Positions 1-12,060 of a stretch of DNA of 64,000 nucleotides are shown here, in pieces; position 1 is the first letter of the stretch, and each line of letters starts with the position of its first letter. The position numbers were made by a program, and so were the translations under genes. The DNA is from Capitulum mitella (Eukaryota > Arthropoda > Thecostraca > Pollicipedomorpha > Pollicipedidae). The notes below the pieces were generated by a model, which saw only the letters and a program-made list of their open reading frames with translations, was not told the DNA's origin and did not search any database. The stretch spans positions 17,710,903 to 17,774,902 of the forward strand of contig CP099845.1 of assembly GCA_030062745.1 (NCBI GenBank), in the 5' to 3' direction.

Positions 1-264
1 CACCACGATCAGCGTGTTGGCGATGATGGTGACCACCAGCAGGAACGGCATCACGTAGCCGTACAGCGGCAGCGCGTAGTTCATCGGCACGCGCTCCGTG
101 AGGTTCAGCGCCTCGGGCGCCTGCACGTCCAGGTGCGCCGAGACGTTGCGGTCCCAGCACGTGACCGAGCCGTTGACGCGCTCAAACACGACGTCTCCGT
201 CGCGGCAGGTGTACTCCGCGAACGCCTCCCGCAGCAGGGACCGGTTCAGCTGCATGGCTGCCAT
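1..264 (-). CDS. Sex peptide / myoinhibitory peptide receptor-like GPCR, N-terminal coding exon (partial)
   Basis: The minus strand from the ATG at 264 to the left edge gives 88 open codons with strongly GC-biased third positions. Residues 1-66 form an extracellular N-terminus with four N-glycosylation sequons (N7-R-S, N31-G-S, N40-V-S, N54-L-T) and two cysteines (20, 36). Residues 68-88 are a hydrophobic segment reading YGYVMPFLLVVTIIANTLIV, which is the start of transmembrane helix 1 with the GN-like asparagine (N83) of rhodopsin-family receptors. The wording around helix 1 closely resembles insect sex-peptide / myoinhibitory-peptide receptors, a plasma-membrane neuropeptide receptor family coupled to G proteins. 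There is no cleavable signal peptide at the chosen start. A second ATG lies three codons downstream (255), so the start could be either. The rest of the seven-helix domain lies off the left edge. Other FMRFamide-receptor-like GPCRs are the main alternative. Confidence 0.8.
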   Translation of the reverse strand, partial: MAAMQLNRSLLREAFAEYTCRDGDVVFERVNGSVTCWDRNVSAHLDVQAPEALNLTERVPMNYALPLYGYVMPFLLVVTIIANTLIVV

Positions 265-648
265 CGGCCTGGCCCGGCGTGCGGAGTCGGCGCCGGTCTT
301 CTCCCGTCGTTCGCGACGCGCGGCGTCCGCTGCCTGTCGGGAGCCGTCGCGGCCGCTGTCCGTGCCGCCCCCCTATCGACTGCGGCGGCCGTCGGCGGCG
401 GCGGCGGCCGGCGGCGCTCCGACGCAACAGGTGAGCGCCGCCGTGGCGGTGAGCGCCGGCGCCAGTCCCCGACGACGCCGACCGACGGCGGCGACGGGCG
501 GCGCCCGACGGGCAGGCGGTGCTCGCCGGGCCGCCAGCCGCACCTCGGTAATTGGACCCGGGCTGTCGGACCAGAGCAGTGAGACCCCGGGGGAGGGCGG
601 GGGGTCTGAGCTGTCCAACCGGACCGGTCGGAGCTGGCCACCCGAGCT
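265..648 (-). other. Probable 5' UTR part of the GPCR exon, GC-rich
   Basis: This stretch lies immediately upstream of the receptor start on the minus strand and is very GC-rich and CpG-rich. At 648/649 the minus strand shows a pyrimidine-rich run ending in CTCTCTCCAG, a good splice acceptor. The exon therefore probably begins at 648, with 384 nt of untranslated leader, and an upstream non-coding exon lies at higher coordinates. Reading frames here are long only because stops are rare in GC-rich DNA. Acceptor use is inferred from sequence alone. Confidence 0.45.
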
Positions 649-3600
649 CTGGAGAGAGGAGCAGTAACAGACATGGAGCACTACGTTTGCCCGGCAGATC
701 GTGGCTATGGCAGACTGGCCGAGCAAAATCTTGGCTGCGTCATTTTTCGCCAAGTCGAAAATGGTCGATCAGGTCGATCAGATCGGTCGACCAACAAAAC
801 GGAACGGCCCGACGCCAGGAGGATCGAAGAGCTGGGAAAGCTGCATTATGGAACATCGCAGAGCCGGAACGGCCGAACCTGTCGTGCTCGATAGCAATGC
901 AGCGTTTAGCAGGGCTCAGTTTCAAGCGTTGAGCTGAAACTGTGCCGAAACTGATCAAGGGTGCAACGCCTTTATCTTTTAGTTCTCTGCCTTTGGGTTG
1001 GGTAGACAGATTGTGCTTTGGTTTTCTCTTTTCAGGCACGCTCGGAAAAGTGGACTGCTCCTCTTTCCGAAAGTGATCGGATCGTTTAGCAATAAACAAG
1101 CACTTCAAGCAGCTTTCCAGCTTAACCGAAGCGGTGTGCTGTGTTGAGCAACTTTGACGTGAGCAAACTACCCTGAAGAAACAACATGCAAAGGCGAAAG
1201 AGCTCCGCATTGAAAACCCTCGAGGAAATTCTGTTACCAGCTTGTTATATAACAAACCTATTATAAGCGGGCAAGACAAGAATGTTGCTAATCCAAGCAA
1301 TCGCACGTGCCAACATACTGTGAGGAGATCATACTCCTCCGTTTTATTTGCACAGGCCTCACAAAATTCAAGCCATACAGACATGAGATGTGTGTTGGAA
1401 GGCTAGGTCAAATCTCACTGACAAACACTGCTGAACTTCTTTTCTTCTTAACATAACTGTTAAATAATCGACTAAACAAGGGTATGAGTGTACTAACTGG
1501 CATGCGCCCATTTTTATCCTGCATGAGGTGTTCACCATGCTGGATTTTGACCCATTTTCCAACTCGCCGAATGATCACGCTAGAATACACAGCCAGAATA
1601 CATGCCCAATAGCTAATGCTGGGCACAATGATTTGCCACTAAAATCACGAAAGTACTGCAACATAACCGCTGATGAAACGAAACTTGGTGGACAGCAACC
1701 AGACTATTGACGTCATTGTCTTGCTTGTCAAGTCGTTGTGATGCTTGAATAGTCCCGTGAATTGATACGACCTGGTGCTGACATACAACAAAGGTGTGAA
1801 AAAATATGTTTTAACGATTACAAGAAAATCAGGCTTGCTTCTGTCTTCGTCTTCCGTCTTATTTGCTCCTATCTTCGTTTCCAGACTACGTAAATTCGAT
1901 TAACCTCAGGACGTTCCTGGAAATCCGGAGACTCGTGATTAAATATCTCCATGGCCAACGTACGCCGATGACGGGTACCTGTAATGAGATCTTAATCGCT
2001 GTGCAGGGACCTTCAGCACCAATGACCATGGATGGACGGAGGCACTGCCAAACTAAATCAACAGGATGTTCCATAGGGAGCAAATCTGATGTCTCAGCTG
2101 TTTCAATAACTGGCAGAGCTCCTAACGTATAAAACCGTGGACGAAGGAAAAATAAGCCTGACTCTTCATATGACACCAGAGGCAGGCATAGCCTTCCACA
2201 CAAAATCATTTCTTAGCAGCCCACAGTGCAGGTAGGACAGCGACGCTACCAACTTGGCAGCGGTCCTAACAACTTCGAATAATTTTAACATAACTGTGGT
2301 GTTCAAAGAAAAGAAGTCACCGAAAAATGGCTCCGAGCTTATCAACTGTTCCTACACCGACCTACATAACTACAGAGTTATGTGTCTCTCGGGAAAAATA
2401 TGACTGGTAGGATCGGCCTAACGGGCATATGAAACTTCCTTGTTTTAATGTACTTTTCCTTCTGCCATGTAGCACAAACTAAGACTGGCAACCATGCTGG
2501 TTTTCAGGCACATGCGGTTTTTTCACACTGCCGTTACTGTGTCGAGCCACTTTGTCGATCCATGTTTTTTTTCTTATTTTCGCCGACCCTCCTCGGACAA
2601 ACAAACAGATACGGTCTGACGAAGATATCCGGCCCGGATTAAGACTCGCCGTTTCTCAAATTACATGGCTTCTGAAGCCTGAACGCCCCTGAAAAAGGCA
2701 GGGAGCACCTACCAGAATGGTGCATCATTTGCCTGGCTGACCGTCTCACATGAACGTGTCGCGATGAACGGAACTCGAGGAGGCTCTTACCCGCAACTTC
2801 CACACAAAGACATGCGTACAGTAGCAGAGTGAGTTCAGCGACCAATGTCTGTAACAGTCCTGGCCTACGGTGCCTGTTGAATTTGCTGTGTATTGCTGGT
2901 TTGTGATGATGATGAAAACAAAGACGAACTGTTAGGATTTACATCCGAACTTAGCCTGCACCATATCTGCGACGAAATGAACTGAGTGCATGGGAGCTCC
3001 GATACCGTAAAGTTGAGTTCCTCACGAAATTAATATAAAAAGCTATTTTTACTTCAGAGACACTCTTTGGGGGCTCTCGTAATACTCTACACTAGCATCA
3101 TCATTGGTAGATCTTTGATGTACCTTGATCTGGTGACCAAATTTTACCTGGGACCTCCTCTTGTAATGCAGGAGTGCTGACTAGAGAGAATACTTGAAAT
3201 GCAAGGGCTCGGCCGATGTTTTTTTTAGCGAAACAGTTACAGAGTTGGACGGTTCTTTTCAATATGGTTGCGACGAAAGCGGGCAAACTATTCGAAAGAG
3301 GACTTTGCCATTCTGTAATTCCATATACAAGATTTTTCGCTCGTAGTTTTAGATGTGTTTAATTAGAATTTGGAGCCTGACACATACGTGTTATAAATGG
3401 TCGTCTCAGTTTTTAACAGCATGCCAAGACTCTGCTCAGGATTACCAACTTTCCACTCAGGGGTGCCGTCGGTCTATAGTTGATTACATTTCAAGGACCA
3501 CAGAAACAACTATGGAAATAATAAGACGTTCGTTCAGCTTCTTGCGCTACACTTTCATTCCCCAGGTGTCTCAATAGTTTTGCAGAACGGTAAGAGACGA

Positions 3601-4551
3601 CCGCGCAGGGGATACTCTTTGTGGCTTCTTGTGGTCGCAGGATGGGTAGCGATGCGTTAATCTTGAGCGAGAGGCCACATAGTGAGAGCACATTATAACG
3701 TAAATCTTCATGTCGGTATCATAACATCTGGTAGAAGTCGTATCAAATCTTTAAAGCTCATCTGTAGCGTCGAAGCGACCCAATGATTGATCGCAAAGTG
3801 GGGAATTCCGTGAAGTGCCACTCCATTTTCTGGCGATGTTCCTGCAAACTTTGGCGTGAAAATGCCGGCATTAAGAGGATTTAGGCGCATTAGAAACTTG
3901 AGCAACATGGGAAGCCCCTCAACCTGCAAAGAAAACGGGTCATTGAAATTGCCTAAAGCGTGTGGATTTGTAAGCCCGTGAAAACAAAAACAGCTTGATA
4001 TTAGAGGGAAAGTCCGCGGATTTATCCGCAAACGTTTGGACGCGGAGTTGGTCTAAGTCTAGATAGCTATGGCTTTGTGCATTTTATTCGAAACGTGTAG
4101 TCGTAGCATGATAAGTGTAACGACATCTTAGGCAAATGTTAGTAGTGGAATGTCTTACGTCGTATGAAGCTGTACTTACTTTATGTGCGAACCAAGCAAC
4201 CCTCTGAGCAGTGCCCTCTGCATGTACAAAAAAATATGCAATCAAGGATCCTTTAGCTTTCAATCATCCTACATTTAAAGACAGTAAACATAATACATAT
4301 CCGAATATAAAATAATTGTAAATAAGAAGACGACACGCTGTTTTCTTTCATTATTAAAACATATTTAAGATGTTGTTTTCAGGGTTAACCAATACCTTGG
4401 CGCTTGCGAGCTAGTTCCAAACAAAAACAAATGACTGAATAATAAGAAAAACAATAACAACGCAGCAAAACGGAAAACAAATGGTCTTAGACCGTCAAAA
4501 ACTAGCTCGCAAGGCGTGCGTTCACACTTAGACTGGCCTGGGTCCAGAGAG

Positions 4552-4617
<66 letters not shown>

Positions 4618-5395
4618 CTCCATCTCTCTGCAGTCTGATGCCTGCAAGAGAGCCTGATTCAGCCCAATACAGACTGGTGCGAGTTCAGGTCAACAGACAG
4701 ATTGACGACACCAGGAGGCATAATATTTCTTCCTCGCCAATGAGAAATACAAAACCAAACAAAACCAAACATATGGCCGCGGCTTTTCGACGTTGCTCGT
4801 GATGATAAAACAGATTGGTTCGCTCGCTCTTCCGACTAACTGAGACGACTGCCGTCGGACACGGGATGCTGATCAGCTGCCAGTTTCACGTCAAGACGTC
4901 TTTGAGGCCTGATGAGTTGGACAGCGCTGCATGACAGGGTCAGCTGCCGACCCGGGCATTTTCCGCAGCCGCCGACTGCCGTTCCGTTCTGAAGGCGGGA
5001 CATCGACCGCGGCAGACTAGCAAGCGAACCGCGTGCTACACTGACCCGAGAAGTCCGAGGTGCAAGCGTGGCGCCAAAGCTACACGCTCCGTGCTCTGGC
5101 CCAGCTGGGAAGTAATTGAGTTGAGCTAATCGTTCACCCAGCTACGAATGCACGGAGGTGTTCAGAAGCCATCGGCATCTTGGCCATCTTCGCGCCTGTC
5201 GTGTTTATTCCGACAGCGTAGCGTGACTTGACCCCGCGTGCCATTGGCAGGTCGCGCTCTCAGGAAGCAGGGCGGCCTCAGCCGTGACCACACTTCCGAT
5301 TACGAGCGGCAGCGAGAGTCAATCCTACGCCGTAGGTGAAGATTAGGATTATGAGGAAGCTGCTACCTGAGTTCCGATCTAGACGGCCTGATTAT
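649..5395. other. Unassigned non-coding stretch (probable intron / upstream region of the GPCR gene)
   Basis: AT-leaning sequence with short overlapping reading frames only and no recognisable protein motif. It holds one long (TA)n tract (separate entry). From about 4,840 to 5,395 base composition rises and CpG becomes common, but no gene is recognisable. If the acceptor at 649 is real, part of this is the first intron of the minus-strand receptor gene. Confidence 0.4.
4554..4610. repeat. (TA)n microsatellite
   Basis: About 28 uninterrupted TA dinucleotides, followed by TGTATG. Confidence 0.97.
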
Positions 5396-5400
5396 TATAA

Positions 5401-5783
5401 GTGACGGCCATACCCGGGGGATCAGACTGTCCTCGGCCAGACGCTGTTCACGTCTACCTTTACGCCGTGTTCGCTCCCCTCGGCGGCCAGCAGCCCTGCC
5501 CCAGAGCCCAGTCATCCAGCTCCAGCACCCAGCGCACCCGTTTCGGCGCTGGACTCACCCTGTCCAGCGCCTCACACACGACGTCCGGCAGCCCTCCGTC
5601 GGGACCTGATTCGCGACCAAATGACGCGGTACTGAGAGGAGGACCCAGCACCCTGCGGCGGCTCTCGCTGCGCCGGCCGGCGTCCCGCCGCAGCCGTCGC
5701 GAAGACCGGCGGAGCCCTCTCTCCCTCTCCGGTGCCGTCGTTTCGCACGGCGGTGCCGAGCCAGCGCCGTCGCGTTGGACGCA
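5401..5783. other. GC-rich island with possible exon, product unknown
   Basis: A sharply bounded GC- and CpG-rich block between AT-richer flanks, open in at least one frame on each strand. On the plus strand it ends at GCAG followed by GTGAGC near 5,784, a good splice donor. On the minus strand CAGG followed by GTGAGT occurs near 5,555-5,560. Neither translation is recognised. The plus reading is Ser/Arg/Pro-rich; the minus reading contains a tryptophan-rich stretch (RVRWVLELDDWALGQG). It may be an alternative first exon or promoter island. Which strand is used cannot be settled here. Confidence 0.3.
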
Positions 5784-5789
5784 GGTGAG

Positions 5790-6800
5790 CACTGCCGGGT
5801 CGCGTTGCATGTGCCGTAAACTTTCTGGCACATGCACTCTTTGTTTATAAACCCCTTCCGCGCTAGGGGAACGATATGGCGATTTATGTTTTTCATTTGT
5901 ACCGTATTTTCCATTTGTGTTCTCACGTGTTGTGCGTGCAGCTTTCCGCCTGCCGGCCGGCGCACTGCGCTGCCCTGTCCTGGCGCGAGGACCCGTGGCA
6001 GATCAGTCTCAGTTCTTCAGTGGTAAAGGACTACGTTGTGTTTCAAACTGCCAACTTCGCCAAAGCACACCACATTTTGGCAGCAGATACAGGCATTAGC
6101 CAGAGACCTCTTCGGAACGCTGGCCGACGTATGATTGATCGGGTGTCCAAGTGAAGCTCCAGCCACCAGAAGAGGCTCGAGCTTTGACCCGAGCTGCTGG
6201 AGAAAAATGAAAAGCATATGTTGGGCAAGTGCAATCAGTTGATCGGATAGACCAGCTGCTGCTTCTTTTCAGTTTGTCACGTGTCTCTATGGGTTGAAAA
6301 AATACCATCATTGCACTAAAACCATGCTTCTGTTTTCATGGATGTCCATATTAATGCATCGCTAAACTTCAAATTCATACGCCTTGTAGTTTTCAAAGTG
6401 CCGGCAGAAAGTTCCAGCTTAGGAAATTACAAACTGCGGGTACTGTATGCATTCTTTCCTAAAGCACAAAAAGCATACCAGACGTGTATGACTGGATTTG
6501 TTCGCACGGACCAGGGCCTGTTTTGCGCAGTATGCGGCACATCACCAGCGGCAAAAAATATCTGACCAACGTGTATCGCTTTTCGTTAGTAATGACACCC
6601 AGAACATTTTTTTACCGTAGGACCGATTGTGACTGCTGAGGTTGCGTGTCGTGGAGACATTCCGGACTGATCTGTTCGGCTGCCTCGCGTCGGGGTCTGT
6701 CTCCCGTCACCGCAGCCCATTAGTCTAAAACATCTCGGACACATCGTTTTTATCACGCGGAATTGATCCGCCTGCGGCCCCGATGGGCTTTGCATCAGGG
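5790..6800. other. Unassigned stretch upstream of the LINE
   Basis: Mixed composition with several short overlapping reading frames and nothing recognisable. It may include decayed 5' sequence of the LINE that becomes readable at 6,809, but I could not find an endonuclease domain. Confidence 0.35.
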
Positions 6801-6808
6801 TTTTCAAA

Positions 6809-8330
6809 ATGGCATTTCACTTCATCAGTTCAGTTTTGCCGCGCATCACCAATGCTAGTACTACTATCAACGACACTCTGCGATCTTGGAAACACGCCCT
6901 GGTTCATCCCATTTTGAAGGCCGGCGATCCAGACAACCCTGCTAACTGCCATCCTACCTCTATCCTTCCGGTCATAGCCAAAATAGTTAGAAGGCGACGC
7001 AGCACTAGCTTCATTCCTGCTTGCCAAAAAATGATCTTGCTCCTACTCAACGTGGTTTTCATCCGGTATTCGACCCAAACTGCTCTACGGAGCATTTCGG
7101 ACCCTATTTTGTCTGCTATGGATAAGGACAAAATCTCGCTGCTGTGCCTCATTAATTTCAGCAAATACTTCGACGTTACAGACCATTCTAAATTAATCTC
7201 TAAGCGGCAGCTTTGCGACATCGACACGGCATGGCTCCAAAATTATCCTTCCGGCTACACCCAAAGTGTCAGCATCTCTTCCTCATCTCATACCAGACAG
7301 ATTTCAGCCCCACTCTCTTTTTCCCAGGGTTTTTTGGGTTCTTTTCTCGGTCCCTTGCTCTTCATCCTTTTTGCCAACGACTTGAGCCTGTATGCCGCCG
7401 GTGCCTTTGTAATACAATACGCCGACGACACCCAGGTGATGGTCTCGGATCCAAAATCTGCTTTGCCGTCGCTCCTCGCCGACATGGAAGCCACGCTAGC
7501 CTCACTAGACGACTACTTTTACTTCAACGATCTGGACGTTAATTAAGCAAAATATGAACTTCTCCTCGGTGCACGTCAAAATCTGCGCAGCCTTACCCCC
7601 TCCCTTTTCAGTACAGTTCCGAGACTTCTTCATCAATCCCCGCTCGAACGCAAAAAAACCTTGGGGTTATCTTTGACCGATTCCTCTCTTGAGACGGTCA
7701 CGTGTCCACTCTATCACATAAATGCTTTGGGGTCGCTACCGATCTTTCACACATCCGCCACTACCTCCCTTCCGGCGCTCTTCCTATACTTGTTTATGCT
7801 CTAGTGTTCTCCCATGTCCGTTGTTGTTTGACAATGTGTTGTAGTGGGTCTGGCAAAAACACGGCTGTCTTGCAGAAAATACTAAATTTTGCCGTCCGTG
7901 TTATCACATGAAAAGGCAAGTTTCGTCATATATCAGGCGTACGAGAAGGCTTGGAGCGGTTGAAGCCACCAGAGCTTTTTGAACGCTGGAGGACCCTCTC
8001 ACTGCTGCACAAAATCCGCCGAAATGGTGAGCCCCTGTCACTGGCTGCACTTTTCGTTAGAAATAGCGAGCGACCAGGCCGTGCAAGAAGTACAAGGCAG
8101 GATGACCAGTTAAACCTGCCAAACATCAGGGCCTCCGCCGCCGGTAAGTCAGTTCGTCTACCGAGCGGGTTCTTCATACCATTCCCTGCCGCCCGAGTTC
8201 ACCGATATGTCAATGGTGTGTTTCAAACGAGCTCTGAAGTGGCGTCTGGTGACAGCTTAGAGCAATGCTCGATGATGATGTCCATGTGTGTCTGTTTGTT
8301 CTTGACTGCTTTTTGGCCACCATGCCGATC
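6809..8330 (+). pseudogene. CR1/L2-like LINE reverse transcriptase, decayed
   Basis: The plus strand reads a non-LTR retrotransposon reverse transcriptase, which copies element RNA into target-nicked DNA. From 6,809 the frame gives RT fingers (WKHALVHPILKAGDP, a NYRPIS-like NCHPTS), a central block, and the catalytic YADDTQ motif at about 7,420-7,437. That frame meets TAA at 7,544-7,546 but stays readable beyond it. A frameshift near 7,695-7,702 moves the reading to another frame with the thumb/connection block (HIRHYLPSGALPILVYALV) and LQKILNFAVRVIT. A TGA at 7,909-7,911 interrupts this where CGA would fit, and the C-terminal block (LLHKIRRNGEPLSLAALF) continues to about 8,260. No endonuclease domain is recognised upstream, so the copy looks 5'-truncated. 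The catalytic aspartates remain, but at least two nonsense codons and a frameshift make it non-functional. Confidence 0.85.
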
Positions 8331-8339
8331 TTAACGTAT

Positions 8340-9356
8340 GATCCTACATAAATGCATTTCATTGTATGCTGTAAGTTATGTGCGCCCCTCCGCCGTGACT
8401 CTTCTTCATCATTTGACTCGGGCTTGAGAATAGTCCCAATGACCTCGGTCATGGCATGAGGATGAGCCTACAAAGCGTATAAATATATAAATAAACGAAA
8501 ATTACAATATTCTCGTCCGATCCCAGTCACATGGCGGTCACGGTTGCATACGTAATTCATGTCACGAGTTTGTTTACTGTTGTCTTTGGCTAGTGCGCCT
8601 CATTTGAAACGTCTGCGCCTGATGTGACGTTTGACTTTTTATGCCTCGTGCCTTCTACATTATCTTGGACTTTATACTCTTTAATTTATTATTATTTATT
8701 TCATTATTCCAGTATTATTAAGATACCACGGGACACGAATGGTTCTTAGAGCGACGCCCCAAACTGAACAGGGTGGGACTCAAGCACAAAACTTTCCGAA
8801 GATGATTGGGGGAATGAGTTTTTCGAACCCATTCTTCTCAGTCAACGTTCTTAGGACCCGTGTTAAATATCTGCAACCTGTGGGGGGGGGGGGGGTATGC
8901 CAGACTATTAGACAAAGGGGCGCCTGCCTCTCCGAAGTGTATTAATGTTCCGTCCCTGGTTGGACCCCGTGGGATATCATAGCATTTCTTCCTTGTCCTA
9001 CATGGACGCTGCGTTCGGTCTCAAGACGTATTGAATTAATGGTCTGGAGCCTGTCAGAAGTTACAGATAAGTTCCCATAACTGTACGCTCCACGGCACTG
9101 TAAGTCGCCTCTTCAAGTGAAATATTTCAAAACTATTTCATTGTGTTATCTTTCATCCGTGACGCTGTCTTTGTATAACTAAATGCAGGGTGTAGTTTTC
9201 TGTTTCTTTGTGAGTGCCCCGGCACCCACAAAGAGATAGAAATCTCGACTGTGGAGTTGTACGCGTTGCGGGGCAACTGTGTCGAAATTAAAATGTTTTC
9301 CGGACACATAATTTCGCACACGTCACATCTCCTTTGCTACTCCTACTTCCGACTCC
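8340..9356. other. Unassigned stretch between the LINE and family A copy 1
   Basis: AT-rich, with TTATT-type low-complexity near 8,680-8,720 and a 14-base G run at 8,882-8,895. The first part may be the LINE 3' UTR. No gene is visible. Confidence 0.4.
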
Positions 9357-9360
9357 TTAA

Positions 9361-10557
9361 CCCTGTTCTCGGAGGGCTAGACGGATGGTCGATTCCCGGC
9401 ATTGAGGGGGGCGGATTCGGCTCCCCCCGAGATCTCGAGAACTACTCGTCCGATTTCATCGCAACAAATGGCAATCGATTTGCCATGACGTGAAATATAT
9501 TTTTATAAAACGAAATTTTCAAAATTTTGAAATGTGTGGATACAGAGAGGCAAAAATGTCAAAATCAGGGGTATTTTTGGACTTCTTAGAACTCCGTTGT
9601 TTATGGACCGATTTCACTGAAACTGGCATGAATCGAGAGACTATGGATAGAGCTTTTACCATGGGTACACAAATATGAAAATTTGAGAAAATTAATGGGC
9701 GTTCACAGGGTTTCAAAAACAGGAGGATTAGTTTTCGAAGAAATGAATGAACAAAAGAGGCAAAAACACTTTTTTGGCTTCTGCTAGTCATGCTATGCTA
9801 AAGAAGTACAAATCGCATCACAGTGTTTATATAATGTTAGCATAGGCGGTGCCAGGGACATGAAAAAGGGAAAACTGTCATGGTAACACGTTCTTCAGAT
9901 CAACTTGTGACTTTTGACCTTAAATGACTTCCAGTAATCTTGGAGTCACTTGGAATGATCTCGTGTGCATTCAGTGTTATCTGTAAACGTTTTCAATCAT
10001 TTAAATTCATTCTATTTCAAAAATTTCATTTTATGGTTATTGCGATATAAGGTACGCGTACTGACATTTTAGGCCAAAGCTCCGTGACCCGACCTGATAT
10101 CAGGCTGAAACTTGATACACAAGTAGAGGGCACCGTTCTACGTCATATGTTCCGGGTTTGGCATTTGGAAAAACGGCGCCAAAATTATTGCAAAAAACAA
10201 ATCTTGACGTTTGACCTTGACCTGACCTTGTAAAGTGACCTCAGATAAACAAAATTACATCTGCACATTGCCCAACTATTTAGCTATACATCGATATAAA
10301 GTTTTAAGTTCTATCTTAAAAACTCTGTTTTTGGCAGACATTTTCCTTTTACTCTGAACATGGCCAAAAATGGCCTGAGGTGCCTCCCAAAAACGTTGCC
10401 TGGCTCCGCCCCTGAGCAAAAAAAAATTGAAACTTTGTCACGGCGCGAAGAAACAATAGGTAAGAAAAGTCATCAAGTTTCATGAAGCTGCGTCAAAAAG
10501 CCTGGAATTGGCAAGCAAAAAACCCAAGGGGGGATTCAGCCCCCACCGGGAATAGGG
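9361..10557 (-). mobile_element. Family A element, full copy 1 (piggyBac-like, non-autonomous)
   Basis: A 1,197 bp unit flanked by TTAA at 9,357-9,360 and 10,558-10,561. The left tip begins CCCTGTTCTCGG and the right tip ends CCGGGAATAGGG, the reverse complement of CCCTATTCCCGG. Compared with copy 2 (19.7 kb), the whole body aligns in reverse orientation. The end carrying the extra spacer is on the left here and on the right in copy 2. The interior holds many AGGTCA-type motifs and a CAGGGGCGGAGCCAGG-like segment near 10,400, with no transposase frame. TTAA flanks and CCC-starting tips are hallmarks of piggyBac. The class call is an inference from the ends alone. Confidence 0.8.
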
Positions 10558-10561
10558 TTAA

Positions 10562-11880
10562 GGCTATTGGCCAGAGCGTTATGCGCAGTTGGCGATGTTA
10601 CTTAACAGCGGAGAGCTCGTTCTTTCTCAGAATCGTCCGAAGCCGACCACGCATGGCTCAGCGACACGCGGCTCGACCTGAATCTGATCTGCAATGCGCG
10701 AGACACCGCGCAGCGGCTCCCATGACGGGCGAGACAAAGCTCTGTGAGCAGCGAGCTGCACTCTGCTGCGCAGCTTTCGAGGAAGATTAGAGGAGTTGTT
10801 CCCCCGGGGAGGACGGCTTTGACAGATGAGTGATACACCATCGAGAATATGCTAGGCACGCAGCGAGAGACTCAGAAGAGCAACGAGCTCTGCCTTTGTT
10901 CAGCCCAAGATGTCTTAGGGCTGCCTACAGAGAACAAAGAGGTATTGCCACTGATGACGATCTCTCGGTAAATGCAATATCCGAACGCGAACTGAGGGCC
11001 GAAGGTTAGAGGAGTTGTTTTGCACAGGCGGGTACCGGTAGTCCATATCAACTCTGCTTTCGTGCGGTGGATTCCATTTGAAGTCCGTGCGGATAGGGGC
11101 GATTCACCCCCTCCCCTCAAGATCCCTCCGATCTTTGCACCGGTTTCCATGCAACAGGGCTCAAGCAAAAGGTTTTGGTCTGAACGGACTCTTGACATGT
11201 GCAAAAGTCGAAAAACCTCAGTAGCGTCCCCACGAGAGCAAAGTGGGAGACGAACGGACGATTTTCGTTCGTAGGTATATGACGCACGAAGTCCTTACTT
11301 TGTCTCTAATATTACATTCTTAGCCTTTAGGTAGCCCTTCCAAGCGTGACGCGCTTGGAAGCAAACTGTGAAACAAAGGTGAATTAAGGGTCCGGATCGT
11401 ATGGGGCAGTTAAATATCTACGAACCTTTCGGTTATTTTGCACCCACTTTGATCTCACTGAGTGGTCTAGTTTTAATGCTCTTGCCAAAGACGTTGAATA
11501 CAGTCTTTCTAAAGCGTCAGTGACAGGTACAGGAAACCAAAGAAGGGGGTGCCTATAGCGGATTTCAAGGCCTATTTTAAGAGCAGATCGCGGGGGGATT
11601 TTGGCAGTCGAACTGTGGGTGACACAAAACAAAATTTCGGTATTTTGGCAATCTTGTTTTGTCCGGCCTCGCCGGAGTTCGGGTTCGACGGGCTGGTCTG
11701 GCGAGACTTGCGGTCAGATGTCGCTGGAACTTGGCTGTCTCAGGGGTTTGGTGGTACAATGCATTATGTTAGATCTTCGAGTTTTTGGATGATGGGGCTA
11801 CGCACGGCACGCCCTGGAGGCCCCTAAGAGTATGCATGTATTTCTGGCAAAATCTGACACATTTTCGAAAAACTTAGACG
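10562..11880. other. Unassigned stretch after family A copy 1
   Basis: Mixed composition, with GC-richer blocks near 10,600-10,800 and 11,030-11,270. The short phrase TTAGAGGAGTTGTT occurs twice (about 10,787 and 11,006). No recognisable protein or RNA gene. Confidence 0.35.
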
Positions 11881-11889
11881 CACACCGCT

Positions 11890-12060
11890 TTTGGGCCCTC
11901 GACTTCCGATACTGCAGGTCGCACAGACACGAAACCGGATGCGTTCCACAACGAATCGATTGGAGCATTGCATCGCACGGAAGAGGCCGATCCGGGACCG
12001 GAACGTGGCGCGTGCTGGTCGCGGGATCACGAAAAATTCCAGTGTTGCAAAGTTTCAGAA
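11890..12060 (-). repeat. Family E repeat, copy 1
   Basis: The reverse complement shares extended but diverged similarity with 44,885-45,240 and 43,650-43,860. Shared phrases include CGACACGAAACCGG-type and CGTGGCGCGTGC-type blocks. No coding capacity is seen. Boundaries are approximate because the copies are diverged. Confidence 0.5.

Noticed and set aside
98-667. 189-codon plus-strand frame over the left edge
   Set aside because: It is the antisense of the receptor exon and its GC-rich leader; openness comes from composition.
3900-4030. Minus frame 4,031-3,708 as a possible gene
   Set aside because: No recognisable domain and ordinary length for chance in this composition.
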